64,000 nucleotides of DNA from Turritopsis dohrnii (lineage: Eukaryota > Cnidaria > Hydrozoa > Anthoathecata > Oceaniidae): NCBI GenBank assembly GCA_027922465.2, contig BQMF02000286.1, positions 372,001 through 436,000 on the forward strand. The letters are read 5' to 3'. Of this stretch, positions 47,421 through 58,100 are shown one piece after another. The notes below the pieces were generated by a model, which did not search any database, was not told the origin of the DNA, and saw only the letters and a list, made by a program, of their open reading frames with translations. Both the position numbers and the translations under genes were made by a program. Each line of letters opens with the position of its first letter. The stretch's first letter is position 1.

Positions 47421-48463
47421 TTTCTTAAAAAGTTGTAAAAACTTTTGAATGAACGTGTAAAAACAGAAAAACATCGATATCGATGATGTTTTGTTTTTGT
47501 TGATAACAATATGTGTTATAATATTGGCAATTAAATGCTTGGAACAACAAACCATTGAAGCTGTGATTTCAGTGCAAAGGTGGAAATTCATTATCAATAG
47601 CCAGGCTGAAGATTTATTTGGTATGATCCTGATATAATGTAGCCCAACTGAACTGAAAGCACGATGATGTACAGCAACCATTAAGGATATCCGTGCCTTT
47701 TGGAGAACAATCAGTTCAACCAGTTATGTTAATTCAAAAACAGCAAGTAAGTAAGTGATGTCGTATATGCATTATAAAGTTCAGAAAACCAATTACGTAT
47801 AATACTTTAATACATAGAGGATTTCGATACACATAATAACTTGAAAGAATCTGGTCCAGTGTGTTGCCCTGGATAGTTGTTTCATCCAACAACAGGAACA
47901 TTAGTTTCCTATGAATGAAGTATATGGTCACGTATACTGTTTTGATGCTGTATATCATATTTTATTTTGCAAAATTTAGTATGCTTCAATTTTCCTTACG
48001 AACAACCAACGTAAATCAAAACACAACCCAACATGACAGTTCGTAATTTAAATCGAAGCCAGAACACGAACTTCTACTTACAGCTATGTAGTGATTTGGT
48101 TATGGATATGTATTTTCACTTACAAAAATCTGTTTTTTTTTTCGTATGGGGTATACAAAGGTCATTTTAATCACATAATAAACAATGAGTGTGAACATAT
48201 TTTTTTGAACAGAGATGATTATTCTGATACTTGAATTTGGTTTTATAAATTGTCATTTTAAGTCCATCTCTTTTTGGAATATAACTGACAGAAGTCCTAA
48301 TTTGAAATGCTACACATAATATTTGTTAGTAGAAATTTTATTTGGTTATGTTATAATGTCTAGCCCAAAGTATTGAAATTAGGTTTAGCAATTTTCTTTT
48401 CTTCGTTTCTGCAGCAAACCTGTATACAAATATGATTGTACTAGTATCCCGTGTAAAAAATTT
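47421..48463. other. Intergenic, no gene recognised
   Basis: AT-rich DNA between the mariner relic and the TTAA element. Short frames here have no motif. Confidence 0.4.
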
Positions 48464-48647
48464 TTAAAGGAGAATTAACGTCAAAAAACAACTTTCGCTA
48501 AAATAAAACTTTATCTTTTTACAAATCAAATGGCTTAATCCAAATTTGTTAAAAATTTTTATTTCGCTTTAAATAAGCATTTTAAGTTATGCTCCACAAC
48601 TAACCGTTATTACAGTTGTGACGTCACGTATGTCCATCTGTTTTATA

Positions 48648-49428
48648 ATGTATATGGACGAAGATAGCATAAGCAGCGTTGAAGGTTCATCCAGTGTCTA
48701 CGAACTGAGCGAAAGCTTTGAAAACAGTTTTGATTCATTGATATCAGTTTCCACTGAACAAGATGGCCTATACATGAACGAGCCGGAATATACTGAAGCA
48801 GAAATGAAGGCTTTAGGTATTCCAAACGAAGAGTCCACCATGCCCGATGATAACACAGTGAGTAGAGCGAAGATGATGACAACAATTTGAAGGCACGTAA
48901 AGAAGTCAATTTGAATTCAAGTCCAGTGGCGGATCTAGAGGTATGTCGAAATTTGTGTAGGAGAGCATAAACATAATTTGTGAATTCAATTTATATTACC
49001 AATGGGATTATTTGAACAATTTTCTTTTATGGTTAGATTGATAACACTCTCCTACACAAATTTCGACATACCTCTAGATCCGCCACTGAAGTCGGTTGGA
49101 AAACTTGCACTGGTGTTATTGTCATCATTGTACTCTAATGCCAACGTTAACAGTATCAAAATGTTGTAAGAAGGATTTTCCTGATTTGTTGGATGATAAG
49201 CTACAAAACACGTGTTGTATAACTGAGCACAAAGACTTCGATATTATCTGTCTCAATAAAACTGTTCTGGAGACTGTGTACATTCAATTTCAAAGATACA
49301 AGAATTTCACATCTAAAGTAAAATTATCGTATTTTATTGGTGAAAACATTTCTAGTAAATATATATTTTTTTGTATATTTTTTTCTGAGTTTATTATATT
49401 GCGCACAATCTTTTTTTCATTGTTGTAA
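48648..49428 (+). pseudogene. P2RX7-like intracellular (C-terminal) domain protein, broken
   Basis: Two frames belong together. The first (48648-48865) is acidic and Ser-rich ('MDEDSISSVEGSSS…'), with 'EAEMKALGIPNEES'. The second (49096-49428) has 'WCYCHHCTLMPT', 'CCKKDFPDLL', 'CITEHKDF' and 'ICLNKTVLETVYIQF', the WC.C..C..MP…CC.E…C.T.H..F…CL....L..AY.Q pattern of the P2RX7 intracellular domain seen in many invertebrate and transposon-linked proteins. A 165-bp MITE splits the gene at 48924-49088. A frame change near 48865 (one base short) is a second defect. The ORF ends in hydrophobic low-complexity sequence. It lies wholly inside a TTAA element, so it is probably element-borne, not the host P2X receptor. 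Confidence 0.75.
48924..49088. mobile_element. 165-bp MITE with perfect 42-bp inverted repeats
   Basis: The ends CAGTGGCGGATCTAGAGGTA… match perfectly over 42 bp in inverted orientation. AAGTC flanks it on both sides (48919-48923 and 49089-49093). Removing the MITE and one AAGTC (170 bp) puts the two parts of the P2RX7-like frame back in register, which fixes the borders. The CAGTGGCGG start resembles hAT-type termini, although those normally make 8-bp duplications. Confidence 0.88.
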
Positions 49429-50312
49429 AATAAATAGAACAAGCAATGAAAAATTTTTTCTTTACACAGAATATAACCTGGTTTTTATAAGATAGTCGCG
49501 GTAATGAAAGCATCCATATGCCTTAAAAACCGTCATTTCAGTCTTATTAACTTTAAAATTGGAAGCTTATTAAAAAGTGAAAAAAAGTTAAATTACAAAT
49601 AGAAAAATACTTTATTCATCCGCGTATTCCCCCTACGACGTAGCTGCATTAACTTTTTTTCTTTCTTTGATGTTTAAAAACATTTCAATAGTCAATTGAA
49701 AAGGAAAAAGTTCATTTATTCATATATTGTTAGCGTGATCATAAATGTTAGATCACAAACGCAAACTTAACCTTGGACATACGTGACGTCACAGTTTCAA
49801 AAAGATAGAAAACTTTATTTGGTCATAACTTGACGAAACATGGTGCAATGAAGCTGAAATTTTGAACACGAGTTTTTCTTTAACAATACTATCGAACTAT
49901 CGGGAAAAAATGGCACATTAATTTTGACGTTAATTCTCCTTTAAGGATTTTAATTCTGAAATTGACGACTCAAAAAACGATATCGAAAAATTAAATCACA
50001 GACTGACGAACAAAATTTGCATCAATGTTGTAAGTTTTGTAAACTTTCTCTAATTCCCTATACCCTAACCTTAAGAAAAAGAAACAATAGATGCAGGTAC
50101 TATAAAATGTCTTCGAATAAGAGAGAGATCAAATTTGGAAGTTCTAACTGTATTACTGAACTCTAAAAGTTATACCAAAACACGTACTGGATAGTTAAGC
50201 GACAATCAACCGTTACCGAGGTATCGTCAATCAAACATTTTAGTGACGTCAAAGCTCTGTTCGTCACCCTTTCGTCAATGTCGTGGATCATAAAAAATGT
50301 CAGACGCCATCT

Positions 50313-50557
50313 ACAATCGTCACCAAAATATTGTGGCAAAACAATGAAATAAGTATAATTTCTGTTTGAAAACACAAATATAGCTAAATAAAATCTTGTT
50401 ATTAATTGGAAATGACTTTCACCCCTCCCCCCAACATCAATGTTGCATTCTCAGACAAAGCTAAGTTGTTTTCAACATTGATAGTGGGGGGAGGGGTAAA
50501 TCATCTCATACATTCTCAACTTTATTGACTTTTGCCACATATTTTGGTGAGGATTGT
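50313..50557. mobile_element. 245-bp MITE, copy 1
   Basis: The ends ACAATCGTCACCAAAATATT and (inverted) ACAATCCTCACCAAAATATG form TIRs of about 28 bp. An inner hairpin pairs CACCCCTCCCCCCAACATCA with its complement around 50422-50500. By eye it is identical to the copy at 54818-55062. Possible 2-bp duplication CT. Confidence 0.85.
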
Positions 50558-51266
50558 CTGAAAATGGTCCAGAATATACCATTTTATTTTTACCTAAAAT
50601 TTTTGCTGTTTGAGCTATTTAAGAGATGTTACTGTCACATGATCATTCCTTAAAATTTTTGAGTCCTTTAAATATGGTTGCTAGGGTCGTTGCTAAGGTG
50701 AAAAAGTTAAAAAATTACAGTACAATCATTCATATCAAAGTTTGAAATCTCTCTAATTAAGTCCTAATTGTATAAGAAATGTTAAATTATTGCACCATCA
50801 AGCATTAGTGTAATCAAGTTATTGGAATATTGTTGTTAAGGCCGTTGATATGGAATGAAAGTGCTTATATTTTTCAAAAAAAAATACTTATAATTAACTT
50901 AAACTTTATAGAACTCACTGCGGAGGTCAAATACTGGGATGGTGTCCAGCGCGGGATAACTCACCCAAGAGAGGGGACAATACTAAAAAATCTCTTTAAG
51001 GTTTTTTTCTAACAATCAATTTGGTTGATTAGGCTTTCATACCGGCATAATATCAAATGTGTTGTCTCTTTATATATCAACAAAATAAAATGTAAATAAC
51101 CTAAAAAATGCTTAGTCTTATGTACAAAATGTAAAATAGACTCTTTCTTTTCTATATATATCTAAAGTAAAATAAGAGCTTTCATATACAGAAAAAGGCA
51201 TAACAAACTATGAGTATATATATATATTTATATGTATAACTTTCTTGTAGTAATAAAAACAAAATT
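50558..51266. other. Noncoding DNA upstream of the Tc1 copy
   Basis: No gene recognised. I looked for Tc1 terminal repeats on both sides of the transposase and did not find a clear pair. A TATATATATA run occurs near 51215. Confidence 0.35.
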
Positions 51267-52351
51267 ATGGTTGAATCAAAAAAAATAGACGAGCAGATGT
51301 CCATGTACCTAAAATTTTTGCATCAGGAAGTGCGCTTGACATGTTCAGAAATCAAACAACGTTATCCACATTTTGCATTGAGAAGTATTTATCGCCATGC
51401 AAAAAAGCCCATTGGTGCTAAGCAACACAATTTAAGGACTTTGAATAAAGGGCGACCAAAGAAACTTACAGACCGTGATGAAAGATCAATTTTACGCTCA
51501 TTGAAAGAACTACGCAGTGAAACTACTTCCTTTACAGTGAAACGTGTGCGAGAACGTGCTGGTATTAGCACCAATGTATCCGATTCAACAATTAGACGAT
51601 GTTTACATAAGAATGGGTACCACTATCTCCAGCGACGAAAAAAGGGCTTCTATCCAGCAACGACAAAAAGAAGAGACTGGATTTTTGTTTGCGGGCCAAA
51701 AAGTTTTCAACAAATTTTTGGAAAGAGGACATTTGCTTTTATTTTGATGGTGTGGGTTTTGCTCACAAAAGAAATCCCAATTCCGAGGCAAGGGCAGCAT
51801 CAACCATGACATGGCGCAAACCGAGTGAAGGCTTAGTACTTACAACAAAAGGGAAAAAAGAGGGAAGCGGCGGAGAGATGGCTAACTTCTTTGTTGGAAT
51901 CAGTTATAAATGCGGTGTTACTTTGTGTGAACAGTATAAATGGAGAGTGACTGGTGAAAACTTTGCTAACTTTGTGCGGAACACTTTTCCTGACACCTTC
52001 GCAAAGTGTATATGTCCTGATTCAATGATGTTCCTTCAAGATGGTGATCCAAGACAAAATTCAAAGAAAGCATTTGAGGCGTTCGCTAGCATTGGTTGTA
52101 CCATGTTTGATATCCCCCCTCGATCACCTGACTTAAACCCCATAGAGAATATGTTTCATCTGGTGCGACGTAAACTTCGGGAAGATGCCATTAAATTCAA
52201 CATTACCCATGAAACCTACAAGGACTTTTCAAGTCGTGTAAAGCGGACACTGGAAAACTTTTCAAGTAGAATTATTGACAAAACTATTGAAACTATGGGG
52301 AAAAGAATAAAGAAGATCATCAAAACAAAGGGAGCACGTACCAAGTATTAA
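51267..52351 (+). pseudogene. Tc1-like transposase (DD34E) with one frameshift
   Basis: The first frame (51267 to about 51685) holds the bipartite DNA-binding region: 'LTCSEIKQRYPHFALRSIYRH', the GRP-type motif 'KGRPKKLTDRDERSI', and a second HTH ending 'VSDSTIRRCLHKNGY'. The second frame (to 52351) has the catalytic core: CFYFDGVGFAHK (first Asp), MFLQDGDPRQNSKKA (second Asp) and IPPRSPDLNPIENMFH, whose Glu is 34 residues after the second Asp, the DD34E spacing of Tc1. A single small indel at about 51680-51690 separates the frames; all catalytic residues remain, so the copy is young or the indel may be a sequence error. Confidence 0.88.
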
Positions 52352-52464
52352 ATTATTTTTTTGTTAATTTTGCTCATTTAGGTTGGTTAGCATTTTGATA
52401 ACGCGTCACCAACATGTCGCACTGAAAAGTTTTCAACTGTCTATGATTTACACAAAATTTTTGA

Positions 52465-52546
52465 TGCGTCGCATGCGTCGCCAATTTTTTTACAATAAAT
52501 AACTACATTTCTCTTTATTAAAAAAATTGGCGACGCATGCGACGCA
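52465..52546. repeat. Perfect hairpin, 28-bp arms, downstream of the Rep gene
   Basis: The arm TGCGTCGCATGCGTCGCCAA plus TTTTTTTA (52465-52492) is exactly complementary to 52519-52546, with a 26-base loop. The outer flanks are related in mirror image (ACCAACATGTCGC on the left, GCGACATGTTGTCGAC on the right). It lies about 195 bp beyond the stop codon of the HUH/SF3 Rep-like gene. Confidence 0.85.
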
Positions 52547-52740
52547 TTGAAAATTCAAGTAATTTTAAGCTCACGTGGTGGTAACATGTTGGCGACATGT
52601 TGTCGACACAAAACCAAAGTCGTCAGTTTCACCAGTCTTCCTCCGTTGAGTCCTCCTACAAGTCAATTATCTATTAACAAAAGTTTTTAGAAAAAATAAG
52701 ATAAAATATAAACACTGGAGGCCAAGCAACACTGTAAAAA

Positions 52741-53970
52741 TCAAGCATCATGACCCAACACAACTAATTTGGAAAAACAAACTTGACAAGGGCTCATTTC
52801 CTTCACTTCATCTTTTTCCAACTGGTAGGAAAACTGAAAAACTCGCCATCTGGTATCCATCATCTCTGTTTCTCTCTCATCTCTCTGGTTGTACTTTCCC
52901 ACAAATTCTATCCTTGATTTACTTGTTGCTAAGATAGGCAATTTATTATCACGATGAATAGTCATGTCAGTCGCAAATTGATTTTTCGGGCGGGGCAAAT
53001 TTACAGTGCTCCCCTCAAGTAAAAGCAAAAGGTCAGCCCAAGCAATGCATTCTGCATTCCATCGAAAATCATTTAAGTAAACACATTCACACTCATCCAT
53101 TCCAACCCATGCGTATTTTCCGGTAGCAGGGTTTACAAAAGACTTGAAAATCAATTCAATTGGATTAATCAAAAATGACTTGCCACAATTTGTTGGCCCG
53201 GTTAAAAGAATGTTATTGTTTTTTTGCCGTCCCTTTTCTAAACAATTTCTCAAGGCATCTGCAAAAACATAAATGTTTATTGAATTCCACCGGAGCAATT
53301 CTCTTACACTGATCAACCATAAATCACTTTCTGGACAAACACACTCGCTCTCTTTCCTTGATAGCTCAAAAATTATATCCATCCTAGATTTCTCCTTCCT
53401 TTCTAGAATCTGACAGGCTTTCTGAATCTCCCAAGTATTTTCAATCAAATTATTGATCTCTTTCTTGTTGTTCTTATTGGTGAGAAAATTAAAAAGATCG
53501 TCCTCTCCTGCCTCTTTTCTCTCAATTGCAACCTTGTTTAAAGTGGTTATACTTTTTATCTGGTGCTGTATCAAAAACTTGGATACATCTGAATTCCTGA
53601 GGCGCTTCCTGCTGACTCCTGACTTTGAATTCCCAGCTTCACTGGAGTATCTCTTAGATCCCCGACGCATTGCCTGTTTTGTTTTAGGGGAACTTGCTGC
53701 CTCCAGGTTGGGGTGGTTATCACTATGTAATACATTTGTTAGAGGCTTATTCTTTGTGACATAGCGATAACACGCTATGTAACCAAAATGTTTGGCTGAA
53801 AAATGCACAGAAATGTTGTAATGTTCATTTAGATATGCCCAAACAGCCTTCCACCTACGTGTTCCGCTTAATCTTATGCACATGTGATAGTGTGAGCCAC
53901 CGTCCTGGTGGCTCTCTTTGCAACAAGCCCAGTCCTCTACCTTTGCCCTCGAAAGGCCTCCAGAACTGCC
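52741..53970 (-). pseudogene. HUH endonuclease + SF3 helicase (Rep/NS1-like), 5' end broken
   Basis: From the Met at 53883 the frame runs 380 codons to TGA at 52741. In the same frame just upstream (53884-53901) the codons give GGSHYH, so HYH forms the HUH metal-binding motif. YVTK (codons 41-44) fits the YxxK catalytic tyrosine motif. The SF3 helicase follows: Walker A GPTNCGKS (229-236), Walker B-like CVYLNDFRW (267-275) and motif C-like LPILATSKSRIEF (315-327). This HUH then SF3 order is that of parvovirus NS1 and CRESS-DNA Rep proteins, which nick and unwind DNA in rolling-circle or hairpin replication. The upstream frame ends at a TGA (53971-53973), and a plausible N-terminal continuation lies in another frame, so the 5' end has a frameshift or an intron. 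Whether it is an old viral insertion or a Rep transposon is open. Confidence 0.75.
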
Positions 53971-54189
53971 TCAGAAAAACTGTGTTTATTAGGAAAAAGT
54001 TCCAAATCTGCCTGGGAGTATGTTAATAAAAAGGTTCTCCTACAATCTCTCCAAGCGTCTCATTTAAATCAATTTCAGGAACATTTATTTCCATTCTTGT
54101 TGTTAATAGTTTACTATCTAAAATATGTAAAGAGAATAGTGTTAATTGTTTGTATATAGCTATGTAAATTGAGGAATGTTAATTATTTA

Positions 54190-54533
54190 TATTTTTTATT
54201 AAATATTTATTTATTTTATTTGGTATTGTTTTACGTGGCTGGCCTCACTCAGTTGCTACTGCATCTGCTTTCCAGGAGGGGCCACGGCTTAGGTTGGAGG
54301 CTCCGAAGTATTTGACACTCTCATGAGTGACACAAACCCAATCAAGGGCTTGTGCTCTTCTGGATGACCTCCTGCAACACCCAATATATCATCTACCCAA
54401 TTTTCCTCACATGGCATGGGTCGACCCGGCACTATGGTACATTCACTCGCGCATGGTGAATCGCCGCCAAGGGGAATTGAACCCCGACCTCCCGCATGAA
54501 ATACGAGAGTGATAACCACTATACTACGGCGTA
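54190..54533 (-). mobile_element. tRNA-derived SINE
   Basis: The 5' head on the minus strand (54533 to 54462) is tRNA-like, followed by an unrelated body of about 230 bp and an A-rich tail with AAATAAAATAAATAAA near 54215-54190. The head contains the Pol III boxes TAGTATAGTGG (A box) and GGTTCAATTCC (B box). The body shows no coding sequence. Confidence 0.75.
54462..54533 (-). promoter_or_regulatory. tRNA-Glu(UUC)-like head with Pol III A and B boxes
   Basis: 72 nt fold as a tRNA: D arm, anticodon stem CTCGT/GCGGG with loop ATTTCAT (anticodon TTC), and T loop TTCAATT. The outer acceptor pairs 1:72 and 2:71 and T-stem pair 49:65 do not match, and the sequence runs on into a SINE body. It therefore acts as an internal promoter of the SINE and is not a functional tRNA gene. 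Confidence 0.7.
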
Positions 54534-54817
54534 AAGATACCTAAGTTATTGAATTGTAGTTTAAAAAAGCAATATTGAACGTTTACACATGCCACTCCAG
54601 CAAAACAAGCCAAAACACGCGATTTCACGCTTACGGCGCTTCTTTGTCTACCATTTTGACTTTGCGGGGGATTTTCGGCGCGAAAAACGAATTGACGACA
54701 GCTCTGGCGAAAGGGGACAGTCGAGAAGAGTTTTACGGCCTTTTAGGTTCAGTTCTGGTTTGAATTTGCTGGTTTTTGAATGATAATTTATTTTAGAGTT
54801 TTAAGGGTTAATTTCAG

Positions 54818-55062
54818 ACAATCGTCACCAAAATATTGTGGCAAAACAATGAAATAAGTATAATTTCTGTTTGAAAACACAAATATAGCTAAATAAAATC
54901 TTGTTATTAATTGGAAATGACTTTCACCCCTCCCCCCAACATCAATGTTGCATTCTCAGACAAAGCTAAGTTGTTTTCAACATTGATAGTGGGGGGAGGG
55001 GTAAATCATCTCATACATTCTCAACTTTATTGACTTTTGCCACATATTTTGGTGAGGATTGT
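54818..55062. mobile_element. 245-bp MITE, copy 2
   Basis: By eye the same as copy 1 at 50313-50557 over all 245 bp, but flanked by different DNA (possible duplication AG). The two copies are in the same orientation and bracket the Tc1 and Rep region. Confidence 0.85.
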
Positions 55063-55972
55063 AGATCAAACATTTTCCCAGGTTTGCAATCAACACTGGA
55101 GCGCAAATAGAAAAGTTGTTTTATTTAAAAGATCTGAAACCAATCAAAAATAACACCACACGCTGTGCATCCGCGCTTCTTTCTCTCTCTATAAAATAAA
55201 TTGCATGTTTTGAAAATGCAATGCAATGGTTCCCCGTAATTAAAAAATCTAACATCAATACGGAGGAAAACACTCCTCACCCTTTTAATTCAAACTCTCA
55301 AGGTGTTCCAGCTAAAGCATTTTAACGTGTTCACTACGAACACTGGAGTTCTAAACAGAAAACCTTTTTAATCGGAAGATCTGAAACACATCAAAATATT
55401 CATAATAAATCTTTCACGATACGATATATATAGTAGTAAAAATAAGTTGTGTGTACAGAAAGATTAAAATCGCTGTAACTGTTCATGGAATCCATACTCC
55501 AACGTAAACAAAAGACAAACGCGAAATCTTAAAAGTGTCAAAATATGAATTGTAAACAAATTTGTACTTTCTTGCGATTTTTCTTTGCACGAAGGTAAGC
55601 TTAGATATTAGTATAGAATATTGTTCTTCACCAACCTAGAACGTCATGATTTAAAACCAACATAGTCATTTCTTCAATCGCGTATATATTGTTTTTATTT
55701 GTCTTCACTAAAAGAAAAGTAGTGATAAAAAAACTCTATTCATACTCTAAGGAAAAAAAAAAGTGGTTACCTACCCTTAAAACATTAGTAAATCTTCGCG
55801 CAATGCTTTTGTTAATAAGTTTGTTGTCTTGAAATTTCTTACTCTCGTACGTATCATTACCTGCTTTTCAAAATAGGGAATGAAAACTTGCTGGCAAACG
55901 AACGTAACGCTATCGTTTCTTGATTTAGCGAATAATTAAAACATTTAAAACGATCAAAACAAATTCATTGCA
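55063..55972. other. Intergenic, no gene recognised
   Basis: AT-rich DNA between the second 245-bp MITE and the start of the dispersed repeat cluster. No supported frame or RNA gene. Confidence 0.35.
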
Positions 55973-58100
55973 TTGGTAGCCCCTTATACTATACGTGATG
56001 TGTCTTGCGTGGTCGAACTGCCGCAATATTTCGACCAAATAAAATTTAGGGCCAACCTTTGCGTCACCCTATTACCCGTGTCACCGACCCTAAAAAACGT
56101 TAGTTATCCTTATTGGTTTTTGAGATATTTCTCCAAAAAATGTCGCGTTCGATTGGGGATGCAATGCAATGGTTCCCTCGTCATCATTAGAACTTCTGAC
56201 GGCAATTGTCACGTGCTATTATCTATCACATAAACTACACGTCAATGGGCTTACATACCCAATTAAAAAAGGTGAAACAAAACCTTTTGCTTCTGCATTA
56301 AAATTTGGGAACGGTGATTTTGAATAAAGATTCGTCACTTAAAATCACACAAAAATCTGTTACAGTAGCGTTGGCGTGACGTCAGTTTTTTAATATATCA
56401 CCAGGAATCATTGCATTGCATCCCTAATCATCGAACGCGACTATTTTGGAGAAATATTTCGAGAACCATTAGACATAACTGACGTTCTTTAGGGTCCGCG
56501 ATACGGGTGTTTGGGTGACGCGACATTTCGGGCTAAATTTTATTTGGTTCTGCGGCTATGACGTCATCAAAATATTTGATGGGCGATATCTCTGCGCTTG
56601 GCCGTAGCGAGACAATCACATACACTTTTTTATCAGTTTTTTGAGCTCTACAACTTGGGTACACTGTCCAGTCGCGATTGCGTGATTTAATTTTCCGTCG
56701 CCTATTTTCAACACGGGATTTCCGCACGTTCTTTTCGAAATTAAAGTCGTAAAAACTTTTACGCGAGTTGCTACTTATACTAATTCGAAATCGTGCATCC
56801 CACTGTCAATTTAGACAGTGATATATTTACTTAAATTTTACGGTCAAGTTCTTCTTATGTGCGCGTAAAACCACGTAGCGGCGAGAGACACTGTTTGTCC
56901 GCTTGTCTGTTACGCAAAATGGTAGATTGAGTTGTAAGAGTAATTAATTTCTTATTTTCTTTATTTTCTTATTTCTTTATTTTCTTTTTCTTTTGTGCGA
57001 CGTCAGTGTGAAGCCTTTCCATTTTTTCGGGGGCGCGTCTATGACGTCATCAAAATTTTTGATCAACGATAACTCCGTAACGGTTGGTCGTAGCAAATCG
57101 ATCCCATACATTTTTTTTTATCAATTTTTCCAGCTCCACAACTTGGGCACACTTATCATTGCTAATTCCTTAGTTTTGTTTTTCGTGAACTCAACGCAGG
57201 CTGAACATGGCGGCGAGCGACGACGCATTGGCGGCTAGTCTACACATTAATAGCCGATTCTCTGTCTGTTTGTCTGTTTGTTTGTTTGTCTGTCCCGCAA
57301 AATGGTAGATTGAGTTGTAAGATTGACTATTTCATTTTATTTTGTGCAACGTCAGTGGGAAACCAATACATTGCATCCCCAATCGAACGTGAGGTTTAGG
57401 GAAAATTATCTCGGTAACCAATAGGGATAACTGACGTTTTTTGGGGTCCACGATATTGGCCATTCAGTGACGAAAAACTTTGGGCAAAATGTTTTGGGGC
57501 GACGGGTCTATGACGTCATCAAAATTTTTGATCGACGATATCTCTGTAACGGTTGGTCGTAGCAAAGCGATCCAAAGCATTTTATTGATCAGTTTTTCGA
57601 GCTCTACAACACTTATCATTGCCAATTCCTTAATTTTATTTTTCGTGAACTCAACGCAGATTGAACATGGGCGGCGACCGACGCCGCCTTGGCGGCTTCT
57701 TTATATTAATAGCAGATTCTCCGTCCGTCTGTTTGTTTGTTTGTTTGTTTGTCTGTCACGCAAAATGGTAGGTTGAGTTGTAGAGTGATTATTTTGAGTG
57801 ATTTTATTTTGTGCGACGTCCGTGTGAAACCATTGTATTGAGACCCAAATAGAACGAGACGTTTAGGGAAAATTATCTCGGTAACCAATGGAGATAACTG
57901 ACGTTTTTTGGGGTCCGCGATACAGCCGATGAGGTAACGAAAAATTTGGGTCTATTTTTAATGGGGACGGGTCTGTGACGTCATCAAAATTTTTGAGCAA
58001 AAATATCTCCGTAACGGTTGGTCATAACACGGCTGTTTCGTACGCGAACTTAAGATAAAGCGGAGCGCGTATTATTTTCACGAAGTTGCCATTAAACATG
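55973..58100 (-). repeat. Cluster of dispersed repeats related to the 36-39 kb array, inverted
   Basis: Units with CTGACGTT.TTT.GGGTCC[GA]CGATA begin near 56478, 57429 and 57898, each followed by GACGTCATCAAAAT.TTTGAT and 'GTAACGGTTGGTCGTAGC'. The GC-rich block GGCGGC…GCCTTGGCGGCT lies at about 57205-57240 and 57668-57700 in the orientation opposite to the 36-39 kb array, followed by GTTTGTTTGT tracts and 'CGCAAAATGGTAGATTGAG'. The part at 55973-56240 matches, inverted, 44310-44460. Small frames here are by-products. Confidence 0.7.

Larger units (their letters stand above)
48468..49940. mobile_element. TTAA-flanked TIR element carrying a P2RX7-like ORF (1.47 kb)
   Basis: The ends AGGAGAATTAACGTCAAAA are perfect 19-bp inverted repeats, each flanked by TTAA (48464-48467 and 49941-49944), the target duplication typical of piggyBac and Kolobok elements. 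Imperfect matching continues inwards for about 170 bp and ends in another perfect inverted 18-mer, GTGACGTCACGTATGTCC (48618-48635), with its complement at 49775-49792. There is no transposase inside; the only gene is a P2RX7-C-domain frame starting at the inner edge of the left TIR. Confidence 0.85.

Noticed and set aside
48618..48890. Host P2X7 receptor exon
   Set aside because: No channel domain or splice sites nearby, and the frame is enclosed by TTAA-flanked terminal inverted repeats, so it is probably element-borne.
48643..48909. 88-codon minus frame opposite the P2RX7-like ORF
   Set aside because: Antisense shadow of the plus-strand frame, which carries the recognised pattern with the downstream part.
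51215..51245. TATATATA run as promoter of the Tc1 transposase
   Set aside because: Such runs are common in this AT-rich DNA and no other promoter signal supports it.
54462..54533. Functional tRNA-Glu gene
   Set aside because: Outer acceptor pairs and one T-stem pair do not form, and the sequence runs into a SINE body with an A-rich tail.
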